Origin: Woeseiaceae bacterium
GTDB taxonomy: Bacteria; Pseudomonadota; Gammaproteobacteria; Steroidobacterales; Woeseiaceae
DNA: 64,000 bases
NCBI GenBank assembly: GCA_021773095.1
Contig: JAJFKR010000001.1
Span: forward strand, 1 to 64,000
Direction of reading: 5' to 3'
Shown here: positions 1 through 9,560 of the stretch, in pieces
Position numbering within the stretch: position 1 is the first letter of the stretch
How the letters are laid out: each line of letters starts with the position of its first letter
Position numbers and translations under genes: made by a program
Notes under the pieces: model-generated
Told to the model about the DNA's origin: nothing
What the model saw: only the letters and a program-made list of their open reading frames with translations
Database searches by the model: none

Positions 1-48
1 GCGCGCCCTGCGCGCGACCTCGTGACGATCATCGCGCGCAGGGCGCGC
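1..48. repeat. REP-like inverted repeat doublet
   Basis: Positions 1-16 (GCGCGCCCTGCGCGCG) are perfectly complementary to 33-48, with a 16-nt spacer. On the minus strand each arm reads as a GC-rich palindrome, and the right arm is preceded by GTAGGAG (from position 54), which resembles the head of Pseudomonas-type REP elements. It lies directly 3' of the cyclase gene, so it could also protect or terminate that transcript. It is cut by the window edge. Confidence 0.6.
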
Positions 49-50
49 TC

Positions 51-947
51 CTACTCTATGGTTTTGTAGTAGATTGCCAGAGACGAGCCTGGCTCCTCAG
101 CGCGGCCCAGTCCGATCGTGCCTTCGTTGTCCAGTTCGGTCGAGTCCCGGCGAACCAGCACTTCCTGACCCTGAACGTCCTGCAGAAACGTGCCGTTTGT
201 ACTTTGATCCACGAGTACAAATTTACCTCGCCGCATTTCGATCTTGGCGTGAATGCGTGAAATAAGATTACCTTTGACGACAACATCATTGTCATCCGCC
301 CTGCCGAGATTAATGCTCTTGCGCTGATCCGAAACCTCAACGGTCGAATCCTTGAAGTTCAGCAATAGCTTCGATGCCTTGCGGCCTTTGCTCTCCCACT
401 CGATGGTGGGCAACATGCTGGTAGCCTCTTCCGGCTGCCAGACCAGCTCAAACAAAGCAACCTCGTCCAGACGCCCTCGAACAGTCGCCACATCGATCTG
501 CCGCGATTGATTGCGCAATTCGGGACTCATATTTTCGACCGTAAACCCGGAAATCACAATTTGTCGGGATTTCGCCTGTGAGGTCATGCGGTTGGCGGTA
601 TGCACAGCCGCCCCAAAAATATCATTCTGTTCCTGCACGACCGGCCCGTAGTGGCAACCAATGCGTATCGAGACAGGAATGCCGTTATCTTTCTTGCCCT
701 CGGCGGAGATACGGGTTTGCATCATCACCGATGCACCCATTGCCTCATCGACCGTTTCGAAAGTCGACATGACCTCGTCGCCAATCGTCTTGATAACAGT
801 GCCGTTGAATTGGTAGGTCGCGTCTTTCATGATGTCGAGACAAATCGCAACCGTCTCGCTGGCCTTGGTGTCGCCGAACTTGTCGTACAGCTGTGTACTG
901 CCGACAACGTCAGCAAACACAATTGCTACTTCAAGATCCTTTGCCAT
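51..947 (-). CDS. Class III nucleotidyl cyclase with C-terminal FHA domain
   Basis: The product is a predicted adenylate/guanylate cyclase-type signalling protein. The N-terminal half carries the class III catalytic domain: VAIVFADVVGST holds the first metal-binding Asp, and TIGDEVMSTF holds the second metal site. The C-terminal third is a forkhead-associated domain, with GRADDNDVVV, SRIHAKI and DQSTNGTF typical of phosphothreonine-binding loops. No membrane segment is visible, so it should be cytosolic. I placed the start at MAKDLEVAIVF because homology begins there; upstream in-frame ATGs at 959 and 1022 are possible. It lies 44 bp downstream of the methyltransferase gene and may share its transcript. 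Cyclase activity is inferred from the motifs; the nucleotide product cannot be told. Confidence 0.8.
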   Translation of the reverse strand: MAKDLEVAIVFADVVGSTQLYDKFGDTKASETVAICLDIMKDATYQFNGTVIKTIGDEVMSTFETVDEAMGASVMMQTRISAEGKKDNGIPVSIRIGCHYGPVVQEQNDIFGAAVHTANRMTSQAKSRQIVISGFTVENMSPELRNQSRQIDVATVRGRLDEVALFELVWQPEEATSMLPTIEWESKGRKASKLLLNFKDSTVEVSDQRKSINLGRADDNDVVVKGNLISRIHAKIEMRRGKFVLVDQSTNGTFLQDVQGQEVLVRRDSTELDNEGTIGLGRAEEPGSSLAIYYKTIE

Positions 948-991
948 AACACGGCCCATAAACTTAACGCGCCAAGCGATTAATAATACTA

Positions 992-1816
992 CTACTTTTC
1001 GGCAATGATGTACGCGATCCACGCAAGATCGGCCTCACCCTGCTCATCGGGTGTGAATTCGCCATTACCGTCGCCATCCTCATCCTCACCTTCCCAGTAA
1101 ACGGTCGCCTTCCTGAATCCTGCTTCCAGCAGTAATTCGCGCAGCTCGGGTGCCGACCACAGGCGCCACTCATAGGTGAATGCTTTCTTGATTTTCGAGC
1201 CGTCTTTGAATTTGAAGTGAATGTGACAACGAATGAAGTTCGTGACCGGATGAAACTTCGCCTGATGCCAGATATAGGAAAAACCGTGCTTCTTGTGCTT
1301 CGTTTTTTCCTTCGTCTCTTCCTGCGCTTCAGGACCGCCAAACATATCGCAAAAGAATACGCCATCATCCTTAGTGGTTTCGTACGCGCGTTTGAAGTAA
1401 GCGCGCAGCGAATCTCGAGTATCGAAGATGAAGTAACTGAAATTGAATGCGGCAAGCAGGTCTACTTTCGGTGTCTCGACGGTCATGACGTCAGACTCGA
1501 TCAAACTAATGCGCGCCTGGTCTTCGGTATCCAGCTTGCTAATGCGATGCTCTCGTCCCCACTCGAGGACCGACGGTTCGATATCGACACCAATGGCCTG
1601 ATACTCTTTGCCTTGTCGCACCCACTGACACGACGCGCTCGCCGTGCCACAGAAATCCTCTCGAAACAGATACGCGGTACGACCCGTAAGCGACTTGAAA
1701 GTCGCCTGCATGAACTCGACTTCATTCTCAACATTCTGCACGGACAGCTCATAGAGTTCATGTATGTCAGCCTTTTCGGCCATCGTCTGATGTTTATTCG
1801 CGGATTTGGCACTCAT
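992..1816 (-). CDS. Class I SAM-dependent methyltransferase
   Basis: A 274-residue protein with the Rossmann-type SAM-binding pattern: FREDFCGTAS serves as motif I and AIGVDIEPSVLEWG as the acidic loop after strand 2. The segment around FNFSYFIF resembles motif IV of small-molecule or protein methyltransferases. The C-terminus is very acidic (GEDEDGDGNGEF), which is unusual for the family. The substrate is unknown. The start at 1816 is the first ATG of the frame; MAEKADIHEL at 1783 is an alternative. It is divergent from the hydrogenase operon across about 230 bp in which I could not assign a convincing promoter motif. Confidence 0.75.
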   Translation of the reverse strand: MSAKSANKHQTMAEKADIHELYELSVQNVENEVEFMQATFKSLTGRTAYLFREDFCGTASASCQWVRQGKEYQAIGVDIEPSVLEWGREHRISKLDTEDQARISLIESDVMTVETPKVDLLAAFNFSYFIFDTRDSLRAYFKRAYETTKDDGVFFCDMFGGPEAQEETKEKTKHKKHGFSYIWHQAKFHPVTNFIRCHIHFKFKDGSKIKKAFTYEWRLWSAPELRELLLEAGFRKATVYWEGEDEDGDGNGEFTPDEQGEADLAWIAYIIAEK

Positions 1817-2044
1817 CGCTCGACAGTCTTCCTGTGGTCAGATATTTGTTGGCGGCCGAGCATTGTAGCGGTGCTATTTGTAGGTATCTACCACGATGCC
1901 GAAATAACGCACGCGGTAGCAATATTGGCCGAGCTGCGTAGTCATGTCTTGGGTACGGAGGAACGCGGTCACACGGAAGTGAAGAAGAAGCATTGTCCGA
2001 CAGACAACCAGCCCTAATGCAGACCGCCAAAGGGGAGAGTTGTA

Positions 2045-3145
2045 ATGTCCGCCCACGAGACTTTCTACGAGGTAATGCGACGGCACGGTATCACGCGTCG
2101 AAGCTTCCTGAAATTTTGTAGCCTGACCGCAGCTGGACTGGGACTCGGTCCCGAGTTCGCCGGCCGCATCGCCCACGCACTTGAAACCAAACCGCGTACG
2201 CCGGTTATCTGGCTTCACGGTCTGGAGTGCACCTGTTGCACGGAGTCATTCATCCGTTCCGGCAATCCGCTGGCCGGTGACGTCGTGTTATCCATGATTT
2301 CCCTGGATTACGACGACACACTGATGGCTGCAGCCGGCCACCAGGCCGAGGAACTGTTGCAGCAAACAGTCGAGAAATACGACGGCGAATTCATTCTTGC
2401 CTGCGAAGGCAACCCGCCACTGAACGAAGACGGCATGTATTGCATACAGGCCGGCAAACCTTATGTGGAAAAACTGCGCTACATGGCCGATCACTGCAAG
2501 GCCATCATCGCCTGGGGTTCGTGTGCATCGTGGGGCTGCGTTCAGGCCGCAAAGCCGAACCCGACAAAGGCAATGCCGATTCACAAGGTAATCCTCGACA
2601 AACCCGTCATTAAAGTTCCTGGCTGCCCTCCGATTGCGGAAGTGATGACCGGCGTCATTACCTACATGCTCGCATTCGACCGCTTGCCGCCACTGGACCG
2701 TCAGGGCCGGCCCAAAATGTTCTACGGCCAGCGCTTACACGATAAGTGTTATCGACGGCCACACTTTGACGCCGGTCAATTCGTCGAGAAATTTGACGAC
2801 GAAGGCGCACGCAAAGGCTACTGCCTGTACAAGATGGGCTGCAAGGGTCCGACGACCTACAACGCGTGTTCCACAATCGAGTGGAATGGTGGACTGTCCT
2901 GGCCTGTTAAATCCGGACATGGCTGTCTCGGCTGCGCCGAAGAAGATTTCTGGGATAAGGGCAGTTTTTACAGTCCGGTTAGCAACCTCAACGTCACCGG
3001 AAACGTCGAGGCCACTGCCAACAAGATCGGCGGGACGTTAGCGGCTGCGGCTGCTATCGGCGTCGCCGCGCACGCAGCTGCGACGGTTGTGCAAAAAGTA
3101 ACGGCAAAAAAACCGCCAGTATCCGAGGAGGTGAGTAATGGCTAG
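2045..3145 (+). CDS. hyaA: O2-tolerant [NiFe]-hydrogenase small subunit (group 1d type)
   Basis: Electron-transferring small subunit of a periplasm-facing, membrane-bound uptake hydrogenase. A twin-arginine signal (TRRSFLKF, Arg18-Arg19) ends near AHA-LE, so Leu46 begins the mature chain. In mature numbering the cysteines fall at 17, 19, 20, 115, 120 and 149 (precursor 62, 64, 65, 160, 165, 194). These are exactly the positions reported for the proximal [4Fe-3S] cluster of E. coli Hyd-1, including the two extra cysteines linked to oxygen tolerance. The medial/distal cluster region ([27 protein letters not shown]) is intact, and a C-terminal hydrophobic helix near residues 325-350 anchors the protein. 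A strong ribosome site (AAAGGGGAGAG) precedes the ATG. Overlaps hyaB by 8 bp. Confidence 0.97.
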   Translation: MSAHETFYEVMRRHGITRRSFLKFCSLTAAGLGLGPEFAGRIAHALETKPRTPVIWLHGLECTCCTESFIRSGNPLAGDVVLSMISLDYDDTLMAAAGHQAEELLQQTVEKYDGEFILACEGNPPLNEDGMYCIQAGKPYVEKLRYMADHCKAIIAWGSCASWGCVQAAKPNPTKAMPIHKVILDKPVIKVPGCPPIAEVMTGVITYMLAFDRLPPLDRQGRPKMFYGQRLHDKCYRRPHFDAGQFVEKFDDEGARKGYCLYKMGCKGPTTYNACSTIEWNGGLSWPVKSGHGCLGCAEEDFWDKGSFYSPVSNLNVTGNVEATANKIGGTLAAAAAIGVAAHAAATVVQKVTAKKPPVSEEVSNG

Positions 3146-4931
3146 TGTCACCACAGCAAACGGCTTCGACCTGGACGACAGTGGCCAACGCATTGTCGTC
3201 GATCCAATCTGCCGCATTGAGGGACACTTGCGTATTGAAGTGAACCTCGACGAAAACAATGTGATTCGGAATGCAGTCTCAACAGGGAATATGTGGCGTG
3301 GTCTTGAAGTTATCCTGCAGGGCAGGGACCCGCGTGACGCCTGGGCATTTACCGAACGTATTTGCGGTGTTTGTACTGGCGTTCATGCACTGCAGTCATG
3401 TCGTGCCGTTGAAGACGCACTCGGCATCGATATACCCGCGAATGCCAACCATATTCGCAACCTGATGATGCTCGCGCAATATGCGCAAGATCACATCGTG
3501 CATTTCTATCACCTGCACGCATTGGACTGGGTCGATGTTGTCAGCGCATTGAGTGCCGATCCGAAAGCAACCTCTGAGCTACAACAGTCCATCAGCAAGT
3601 GGCCGAAATCATCACCGGGATACTTCAGCGATGTACAAAACAAGCTGCGTCGATTTGTCGAATCCGGTCAGCTCGGCATCTTCGCGAATGCCTATTGGGG
3701 CAGCTCGGCGTACAAGCTTCCGCCGGAAGCCAACCTGATGGCGACGACGCACTATCTTGAAGCGCTCGACTTCCAGAAAGAGATCGTGAAGATCCATACA
3801 ATTTTTGGTGGTCGTAATCCGCATCCAAACTGGGTCGTCGGTGGCATGCCCTGCTCTATCAACGTGGATGAAGCTGGTGCCGTCGGCACCGTCAATATGG
3901 CCTGGTTGAATATGGTCAAGGACATCATCGAGCAGACCATCACGTTTTGCGATCAGGTTTACTTGCCAGACCTCAAAGCGATAGCCTCGTTCTATAAGGA
4001 CTGGGGATATGGCGGCGGCCTGTCGAGCAGGAACGTGCTCGCCTACGGCGAGTTCCCGGCCTATGCGAACAATTACACCAACGAAAGCCTGATGTTGCCG
4101 CAAGGTGCGATTCTTGATGGTGACTTAAGCAGTGTTCACGATGTGGACGTCCGGGATCCTGCTCAAATTCAGGAATTCGTTTCACATTCCTGGTACCAGT
4201 ACTCCGATGATAACCTCGGTCTACACCCATGGGATGGTGTAACGGAACCTAAATTCGAGCTCGGCCCGAATACTAAGGGCACCAAAACCAACATCGAGAA
4301 TATTGACGAAGGTGGCAAGTACTCCTGGCTCAAGGCGCCGCGCTGGCGTGGCAATGCCATGGAAGTTGGCCCGCTCGCCCGTTACCTGGTGGCCTATGCC
4401 CGAGGGCGGGAAGACGTCAAAGACCAGGTCGATGGCCTGTTATCCGATCTCGGCTTACCCATAACGGCGTTGTTCTCGACACTGGGTCGTACAGCCGCGC
4501 GAGGCCTGGAAGCCTCGTGGTCCGCGCACAAGATGCGTGACGTGTTCGGTGAGCTGATGGCCAACCTGAAGAGCGGTGATACGGCTACTGCAAACATGGA
4601 GAAGTTCGATCCATCAACGTGGGAGTCTGATGTCAAAGGTGTTGGCTTCGGCGAAGCACCGCGTGGCGCGCTCGGGCACTGGGTGCATATCAAGGATACC
4701 AAGATCGAGAATTACCAGTGCGTCGTGCCAACGACATGGAATGCGTCGCCGCGCGATCCGGATGGCAATATCGGTGCCTACGAAGCGGCATTGCTTGGTA
4801 CACCGATGGCGGACCCGGAACAACCACTGGAGATTCTCCGCACCATTCACAGCTTCGATCCATGTGTCGCGTGTTCGACGCACGTCATGTCAAATGACGG
4901 CGAGGAAATGAGCACGGTCAAGGTGCGTTAA
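3138..4931 (+). CDS. hyaB: [NiFe]-hydrogenase large (catalytic) subunit
   Basis: Catalytic subunit carrying the NiFe(CN)2CO site. The N-terminal motif [15 protein letters not shown] supplies Cys76 and Cys79. The C-terminal DPCVACSTH supplies Cys576 and Cys579, followed by a 15-residue tail ([15 protein letters not shown]) that the endopeptidase HyaD would remove after His582 once nickel is in place. At 597 residues it has the usual length for group 1 enzymes. It is translationally coupled to hyaA by an 8-bp overlap and would leave the cell folded with the Tat-targeted small subunit. No key residue is missing. Confidence 0.97.
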   Translation: MASVTTANGFDLDDSGQRIVVDPICRIEGHLRIEVNLDENNVIRNAVSTGNMWRGLEVILQGRDPRDAWAFTERICGVCTGVHALQSCRAVEDALGIDIPANANHIRNLMMLAQYAQDHIVHFYHLHALDWVDVVSALSADPKATSELQQSISKWPKSSPGYFSDVQNKLRRFVESGQLGIFANAYWGSSAYKLPPEANLMATTHYLEALDFQKEIVKIHTIFGGRNPHPNWVVGGMPCSINVDEAGAVGTVNMAWLNMVKDIIEQTITFCDQVYLPDLKAIASFYKDWGYGGGLSSRNVLAYGEFPAYANNYTNESLMLPQGAILDGDLSSVHDVDVRDPAQIQEFVSHSWYQYSDDNLGLHPWDGVTEPKFELGPNTKGTKTNIENIDEGGKYSWLKAPRWRGNAMEVGPLARYLVAYARGREDVKDQVDGLLSDLGLPITALFSTLGRTAARGLEASWSAHKMRDVFGELMANLKSGDTATANMEKFDPSTWESDVKGVGFGEAPRGALGHWVHIKDTKIENYQCVVPTTWNASPRDPDGNIGAYEAALLGTPMADPEQPLEILRTIHSFDPCVACSTHVMSNDGEEMSTVKVR

Positions 4932-4941
4932 GGAGAGAGAT

Positions 4942-5649
4942 ATGGCGACTTTCAGCGACGAGCAGAAACTCCCTGGTCCGATCTATGTGTACCAGATACC
5001 GGTAAGAATCTGGCACTGGCTGCACGCTCTCTCTATCGGGGCGCTAATCGTCACGGGGTATTTTATTGCCAGCCCGCTACCGTCCGTAAGCGGAGAGGCG
5101 AGCGATCATTTCGTGATGGGAACGCTTCGCCTGGTTCACTTTTCCTCAGCGTTCGTGTTCGCGATAGGGCTGTTTGTTCGATTCTACCTGGCCCTGACAG
5201 GGAACCGCTATGCTCGCGAGTTGATAATCGTGCCGGTTTGGCGGGGCAAATTTTGGCGACACGTCTGGCACGAGATTAAGTTCTATGCATTCGTGACGCG
5301 CAAAGCTCGCAAAAACATCGGGCACAACCCGTTAGCACAATTGTTCATGTGGATGATCAATATCGCGTTGGCATTATTCATGGTGTGCACAGGATTCGCG
5401 CTGTACAGCCAGGGCACGGGCGCAGGCAGTTGGGCTGACTCTCTGTTCGGGTGGGTTTTCGTTCTCGAGGCAAGCTCACAAACGGTTCGTATGTGGCACC
5501 TGATGGGCATGTGGCTAATGCTGCTGTTTATCATCATTCACATCTACATGGTGATCCGCGCCGACTTCGCCTCACGGCAAAATGGAACCAGCGCGATGAT
5601 CAGTGGGTGGCGGACGTTTAAAGACGACGGGCCGATCAAACCACAATGA
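4942..5649 (+). CDS. hyaC: Hydrogenase b-type cytochrome subunit
   Basis: Integral membrane diheme cytochrome b that passes electrons from the hydrogenase small subunit to quinone. Four hydrophobic segments are visible. Candidate heme-ligand histidines lie in IWHWLHAL, LVHFSSAF and the final helix region WHLMGMWLMLLFIIIHIYMV. The length of 235 residues is normal for HyaC/HoxZ. It starts 10 bp after hyaB behind GGAGAGAG. Its presence shows that this enzyme feeds the respiratory quinone pool rather than a soluble acceptor. Its stop overlaps the hyaD start. Confidence 0.95.
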   Translation: MATFSDEQKLPGPIYVYQIPVRIWHWLHALSIGALIVTGYFIASPLPSVSGEASDHFVMGTLRLVHFSSAFVFAIGLFVRFYLALTGNRYARELIIVPVWRGKFWRHVWHEIKFYAFVTRKARKNIGHNPLAQLFMWMINIALALFMVCTGFALYSQGTGAGSWADSLFGWVFVLEASSQTVRMWHLMGMWLMLLFIIIHIYMVIRADFASRQNGTSAMISGWRTFKDDGPIKPQ

Positions 5650-6269
5650 CAGAACCGGCTGCCAGTATTGCGGATGGAGATCCGGGCGCATACGACACAC
5701 TGATCCTCGGTATCGGCAACATACTCTGGGCCGACGAAGGATTTGGAATCCGGGCTATTGAAACGTTGCATACCCGATTTTCATTCTCGCCGGATGTACG
5801 TCTCATGGATGGTGGCACGCAGGGCATCTTTCTCCTTCCATGGGTCAGAAACGCGAAGCACCTACTAATTTTCGATGCCGTCGACTTTGGCCTTCCACCA
5901 GCCACTTTGAAACTTATCCGTGACGACGACGTGCCGCGTTTTATGGGCGTCAAGAAAATGAGCATGCACCAGACCGGATTCCAGGAGGTCTTGTTCTCGG
6001 CTGAGCTCACCGGCGAGATGCCGGACGACATCGCATTAGTTGGCGTGCAACCCGAACTTGTTGATGATTATGGTGGCAGCCTGCGTGATCGCGTCAAGGC
6101 GCAGCTCGAGCCTGCGATCAGTATGGCCTGTGATGTCCTCGCCGAATGGGGCGTAACGGCCGTTGCACGTAAAGCTGCGCCTTCGGTCAGTGACCTTGTT
6201 GGACCCGGTGCGCTGGACATCCACGACTATGAACACGGCCGCCCCTCTGATTCCGGAGATCCATTGTGA
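5646..6269 (+). CDS. hyaD: Hydrogenase maturation endopeptidase HyaD
   Basis: Nickel-dependent protease that trims the C-terminal tail of the large subunit. The family signature GIGNILWADEGFG (Glu31) and a downstream MSMHQTG (His) match the three-ligand nickel sensor of HyaD/HybD, with an intervening Asp in FDAVDFG. The start overlaps the hyaC stop as ATGA, indicating coupling. The last 40 residues, rich in Pro and Asp, extend past the conserved core and have no obvious role. Confidence 0.93.
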   Translation: MTEPAASIADGDPGAYDTLILGIGNILWADEGFGIRAIETLHTRFSFSPDVRLMDGGTQGIFLLPWVRNAKHLLIFDAVDFGLPPATLKLIRDDDVPRFMGVKKMSMHQTGFQEVLFSAELTGEMPDDIALVGVQPELVDDYGGSLRDRVKAQLEPAISMACDVLAEWGVTAVARKAAPSVSDLVGPGALDIHDYEHGRPSDSGDPL

Positions 6270-6682
6270 CTCACGCACTCATCGATCGGCTCATCCAGGA
6301 GCTTGGCTATGAGGAAATTTCTCTTGATAACCACGACAGTTTCACGCGCCACCCTGGACTCAATGTCCTGTTCTTCCCCGGCAACCCAGAAACAGTAAAA
6401 GACGCGACCGATGTCGCCGTTGTGTTACCTGAGCTGATCAACGCGTTTGGCGGGCAACTCAATCCGGGCGTCGTAATCGATACCTACGGCGCGGGCAAAG
6501 AGCTCAAGCAGAAATACGGTTTCAGCCAATACCCGGCACTCGTATTCGTGCGCGACGGTGAATACGTCGGTGCGATTACTCGTATTCAGGACTGGTCCGA
6601 GTACCTCACCAAAATCGACTCATTTTTGGCCGCACCGACCCGTCGAGCACCAGGATTCAGCATCCCGGTCGTCGCTGGCTGA
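6266..6682 (+). CDS. hyaE: Hydrogenase-1 expression protein HyaE/HupG (thioredoxin-like)
   Basis: Small thioredoxin-fold chaperone that in related systems binds the Tat-targeted small subunit before export. The sequence shows the HyaE pattern: an N-terminal helix region, the strand LNVLFFPGNP where thioredoxin would have CxxC (absent here, as in the family), and the FSQYPALVFVRDGEYVG strand-turn with the cis-Pro. The start is a GTG that overlaps the hyaD stop (GTGA at 6266). The length of 138 residues is typical. Confidence 0.88.
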   Translation: MTHALIDRLIQELGYEEISLDNHDSFTRHPGLNVLFFPGNPETVKDATDVAVVLPELINAFGGQLNPGVVIDTYGAGKELKQKYGFSQYPALVFVRDGEYVGAITRIQDWSEYLTKIDSFLAAPTRRAPGFSIPVVAG

Positions 6683-6712
6683 GTAGCTTGCGATTTCAAG
6701 GAGATTACCGCA

Positions 6713-7576
6713 GTGAAAATTAAAGACATTCCCGTCAGTGTGATCGGTCCCGGAAGCCAACCAGGCGCCGGAAGCGATGCACCGCTCTACATCGACATGC
6801 CACGCGATATGGACAAATACGACGCGCCACTGATGCCCGAGCCTGACGACGTACAACACCTTGTCGGTGCCCGCGAAGCAATGTCCTGGTTAAGAAGAGC
6901 ACTGGTTGATTACCCGATCAATGCGGAACCGCAATTGGCAAATCTGAACCGGCTTGACGAAGAGAATCGCGAGCTCGTCAACCAGATACTGGGCGAAGGT
7001 GAAGTCAGCATTACCTGTAACGGCGCACTCAATGCCAAGGTTCAGGAGTCGGTTCTTGCAGGCGTTTGGCGAACTTTGTATTTCGATAACGACGAACGCG
7101 TGGCGATGGACTTGCTTGAGGTCGCTCCGGTACCGCAAGTCGCGTTTAGACAAGACGAAAACACGCGACCTGTAAACACGGCTTCAGATCTCGGGGCCGA
7201 CGATGTTGCGAACACGCTGCCGATACTGGTGGAACTTGAGGATCGTTGTGCAATGTTCGAGCACTCCGGTATGGAGCACTCCATCAACCTGACCTTATTA
7301 CCGCTCTCAGAAGAGGAAATCGAGTTTCTCGATGCGCGCCTCGGGCGCGGGCCCGTCGATATGTTGTCGCGCGCTTACGGAAAATGCCAGGTCATCAGCA
7401 CGCTCACACCCATCGTGTGGTGGGTCCGATATTACAACTCAATGGGCACCCTTATTCTTAATTCGCTGGAGATCAGCAGTATGCCGCAGGTCGTTGCAGC
7501 AGCCAGTGAAGATCTCGGCGATTCGGCGTCGCGTCTGCGCGAAATCCTGGCACCCTACTGGTCTGATGCTGCATGA
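6713..7576 (+). CDS. hyaF: Hydrogenase expression/maturation protein HyaF/HupH
   Basis: Accessory protein for the exported hydrogenase small subunit, usually encoded beside hyaE. The N-terminal segment IPVSVIGPGSQPG and the C-terminal part with ARLGRGPVDMLSRAYGKC and NTLIL-like strands match HupH. The start is GTG at 6713 with a good AAGGAGA ribosome site at 6698-6704. It overlaps hupI by 4 bp. The length of 287 residues is normal. Confidence 0.9.
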   Translation: MKIKDIPVSVIGPGSQPGAGSDAPLYIDMPRDMDKYDAPLMPEPDDVQHLVGAREAMSWLRRALVDYPINAEPQLANLNRLDEENRELVNQILGEGEVSITCNGALNAKVQESVLAGVWRTLYFDNDERVAMDLLEVAPVPQVAFRQDENTRPVNTASDLGADDVANTLPILVELEDRCAMFEHSGMEHSINLTLLPLSEEEIEFLDARLGRGPVDMLSRAYGKCQVISTLTPIVWWVRYYNSMGTLILNSLEISSMPQVVAAASEDLGDSASRLREILAPYWSDAA

Positions 7577-7755
7577 ATCGACTGAGCAACGATACAAGAC
7601 TCGAATGCAAAATCTGCTGGTATGTCTACGATCCGGATGTCGGAGACGAGATCGAGCAGATTCCACCAGGCACGCCCTTTATGGAATTACCCGGGCACTG
7701 GCGCTGCCCACAATGCGACGCTGCACCGAGCACGTTCATTCCTGTAAGCGACTAG
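7573..7755 (+). CDS. hupI: Rubredoxin HupI/HoxR
   Basis: A 60-residue rubredoxin with the iron ligands in CKICWYVYDP and CPQCDAAPSTF. Proteins of this kind are found in loci for hydrogenases that mature or work under oxygen and are thought to help assemble or protect the small-subunit clusters. That agrees with the six-cysteine small subunit encoded upstream. ATG overlaps the hyaF stop by 4 bp. Confidence 0.93.
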   Translation: MNRLSNDTRLECKICWYVYDPDVGDEIEQIPPGTPFMELPGHWRCPQCDAAPSTFIPVSD

Positions 7756-7756
7756 C

Positions 7757-8212
7757 GTGGATACCTTTGCCCCAATATCCAGCACAAGTCTCGTCGACCG
7801 ATACCATTTTATCTACGAGGAACGGATGGCGGACCTGCCTGTCGTTAATTCCTCGCTGAAAGTGGAAGCGATTGGGTTCTGCGCTTACGATGAGCACCAG
7901 GTCGGAGTACTCATCGCTCCCTGGTTCATGAATCTTGTTCTGCTACTCGGCTCAGATATCGGCTCAAGGCTCAAGCAGGGAAGCAAGTCGACACTTCGGT
8001 TTCCGTCCGGTCCGGTAGAGTTCACAACGGCTCAGGATGAAGTACTGGGTCCCTACCTGACTGCGGTGCTTTTCAGCTCCGTTAAGGAGTTTCCCGACCA
8101 GTACACCGCCAAAATGACTGCGCTTGAAGTGATGCGGGAGCTCTTCAAATCAGCCCGCAATGAGCATCCGATCAGTCGGCGTTCCTTGTTTACGAACATC
8201 GGGGCGAGCTAA
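7757..8212 (+). CDS. hupJ: Hydrogenase assembly chaperone HupJ/HoxT (HybE family)
   Basis: A 151-residue protein of the HybE/HupJ family, which assists hydrogenase assembly before Tat export. The recognisable core is the VGVLIAPWFMNLVLL strand region followed by FPSGPVEF. The start is GTG one base after the hupI stop. The last base of its TAA is the first base of the hypA ATG. Compared with the Ralstonia hox order, hoxL and hoxV equivalents are missing around it. Confidence 0.85.
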   Translation: MDTFAPISSTSLVDRYHFIYEERMADLPVVNSSLKVEAIGFCAYDEHQVGVLIAPWFMNLVLLLGSDIGSRLKQGSKSTLRFPSGPVEFTTAQDEVLGPYLTAVLFSSVKEFPDQYTAKMTALEVMRELFKSARNEHPISRRSLFTNIGAS

Positions 8213-8562
8213 TGCATGAACTGTCAGTTTGTCTGTCGCTGCTGCAGCAACTTGAGACAATTGCAAAAGAACGCAATGCATCTGCGGTCGAACGAGTTCA
8301 TCTAAAGATCGGGCCACTGTCGGGAATAGAACCGCACTTGCTGCGACAAGCGTATCCATTGGCCGTTGCCGGTACAGTCGCAGAGGATGCCGAACTGATT
8401 ATCGAGACAGCCGATGTCGTCGTTACCTGTACCAGGTGTGGAGCGGAATCGAAGGTACTGCCGAATCGACTCTTATGTGCGGACTGCGGTGATTTTCGCA
8501 CCCGCATCGTTGGTGGTGATGAGATGATCCTGCAGAGTCTGGAACTGACAACCGCGCACTAA
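8212..8562 (+). CDS. hypA: Hydrogenase nickel incorporation protein HypA
   Basis: Nickel-delivery protein that works with HypB. MHELSVC at the N-terminus contains the conserved His2 nickel ligand. A structural zinc site is formed by CTRCG and CADCG. The length of 116 residues is standard. It is the last gene of the plus-strand operon and overlaps the convergent hypE stop by 4 bp, so the two hydrogenase operons meet tail to tail with no intergenic space. Confidence 0.95.
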   Translation: MHELSVCLSLLQQLETIAKERNASAVERVHLKIGPLSGIEPHLLRQAYPLAVAGTVAEDAELIIETADVVVTCTRCGAESKVLPNRLLCADCGDFRTRIVGGDEMILQSLELTTAH

Positions 8563-9560
8563 CAGATACGTGGTAACGGGTCGTCCTCGAGTTCTTCCAG
8601 GAAACGTTCTCCGCCTAATGCGGTTTCCAGAATTACGCGTTTGTCAGCAGCCGACGTTCGGCCGATTCGCACTGCATCGCGGCCTTGCGGCAGCTGCCGC
8701 CACTTTTCGAGTGCCTGTTCCGCCTGGTCCGCTGCGATCACCGCAACAACTCGCCCCTCGCAGGCCAGGTAATACGGGTCATAACCAAGCATGTCACAAA
8801 CCGATTGCACGGGTTCCTTCACAGGGATCGTCGCCTCAAACCTCACACCCAGGCCTGTCGCCCGGCATATCTCGTGTGCGATCGATGCGATTCCGCCACG
8901 GGTTGGATCACGCATGAAACGCAGTCCATCGAGTTCCAGTAATACTTCAGTCAATGCCATCACCGGACCAGCATCCGAAACAAGATCACCGCGCAGACCG
9001 AATTCTTCGCGTGCCAGCATTACGGCTGTACCGTGATCCCCAACCGTGCCGCTAACGATGATGACATCACCGTCCTGAATTAGGTTCATCGAAGGGATGA
9101 CGCCCGGCAATCTCACGCCGACACCGGTGGTCGCCAGATACAAACCACCACCTTCGCCGCGTCGTACGACCTTCGTATCGCCAGCACAAACTTTCACGCC
9201 GGCTTCTTTGGCTGCACGGGCGAGGCTCGCAACGATTCGATCGAGAACTTCGATCTCAAGACCTTCCTCGATGAATGCATTGAGTGTCATAAACATCGGA
9301 CGTGCGCCGGCCACGGCAAGATCGTTTGTCGTACCGTGTATGGCCAGCGATCCGATATCGCCACCCGGGAACTCAAGCGGCTGCACTGTGAATCCGTCCG
9401 TTGTCATCAGGACTTCGCCGTCGCCAAGATCAATCGCAACTGCGTCCGCCTCAGTGTTCAATTCGGATTTGCCAAGATGCTTTGCGAAAACTTCTTCGAT
9501 CAGTTCACGCATGAAGCGTCCGCCATTACCATGCGCGAGTGAAATCCGTGTGTCATCCAT
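8559..9560 (-). CDS. hypE: Hydrogenase maturation protein HypE
   Basis: Dehydratase that turns a carbamoyl group on its C-terminal cysteine into thiocyanate, the source of the cyanide ligands. The chain ends in PRIC, the required terminal Cys. The AIR-synthase-like ATP-binding region is seen in AHGNGGRFMRELI, GDIGSLAIHGTTNDLAVAGA and CAGDTKVV. I chose MDDTRISLAHGNGG at 9560 because the family begins there; the frame is open back to 9590. The start overlaps the hypF stop by 8 bp. Confidence 0.95.
   Translation of the reverse strand: MDDTRISLAHGNGGRFMRELIEEVFAKHLGKSELNTEADAVAIDLGDGEVLMTTDGFTVQPLEFPGGDIGSLAIHGTTNDLAVAGARPMFMTLNAFIEEGLEIEVLDRIVASLARAAKEAGVKVCAGDTKVVRRGEGGGLYLATTGVGVRLPGVIPSMNLIQDGDVIIVSGTVGDHGTAVMLAREEFGLRGDLVSDAGPVMALTEVLLELDGLRFMRDPTRGGIASIAHEICRATGLGVRFEATIPVKEPVQSVCDMLGYDPYYLACEGRVVAVIAADQAEQALEKWRQLPQGRDAVRIGRTSAADKRVILETALGGERFLEELEDDPLPRIC

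Noticed and set aside
1817..2044. Sigma-54 promoter before the hydrogenase operon
   Set aside because: TTGGCCGAGCTGCG near 1928 resembles a -24 element, but the GG-to-GC spacing of 10 bp is not met.
8559..8562. Terminator between hypA and hypE
   Set aside because: The two convergent genes overlap by 4 bp, and I see no hairpin with a T-run at the junction.
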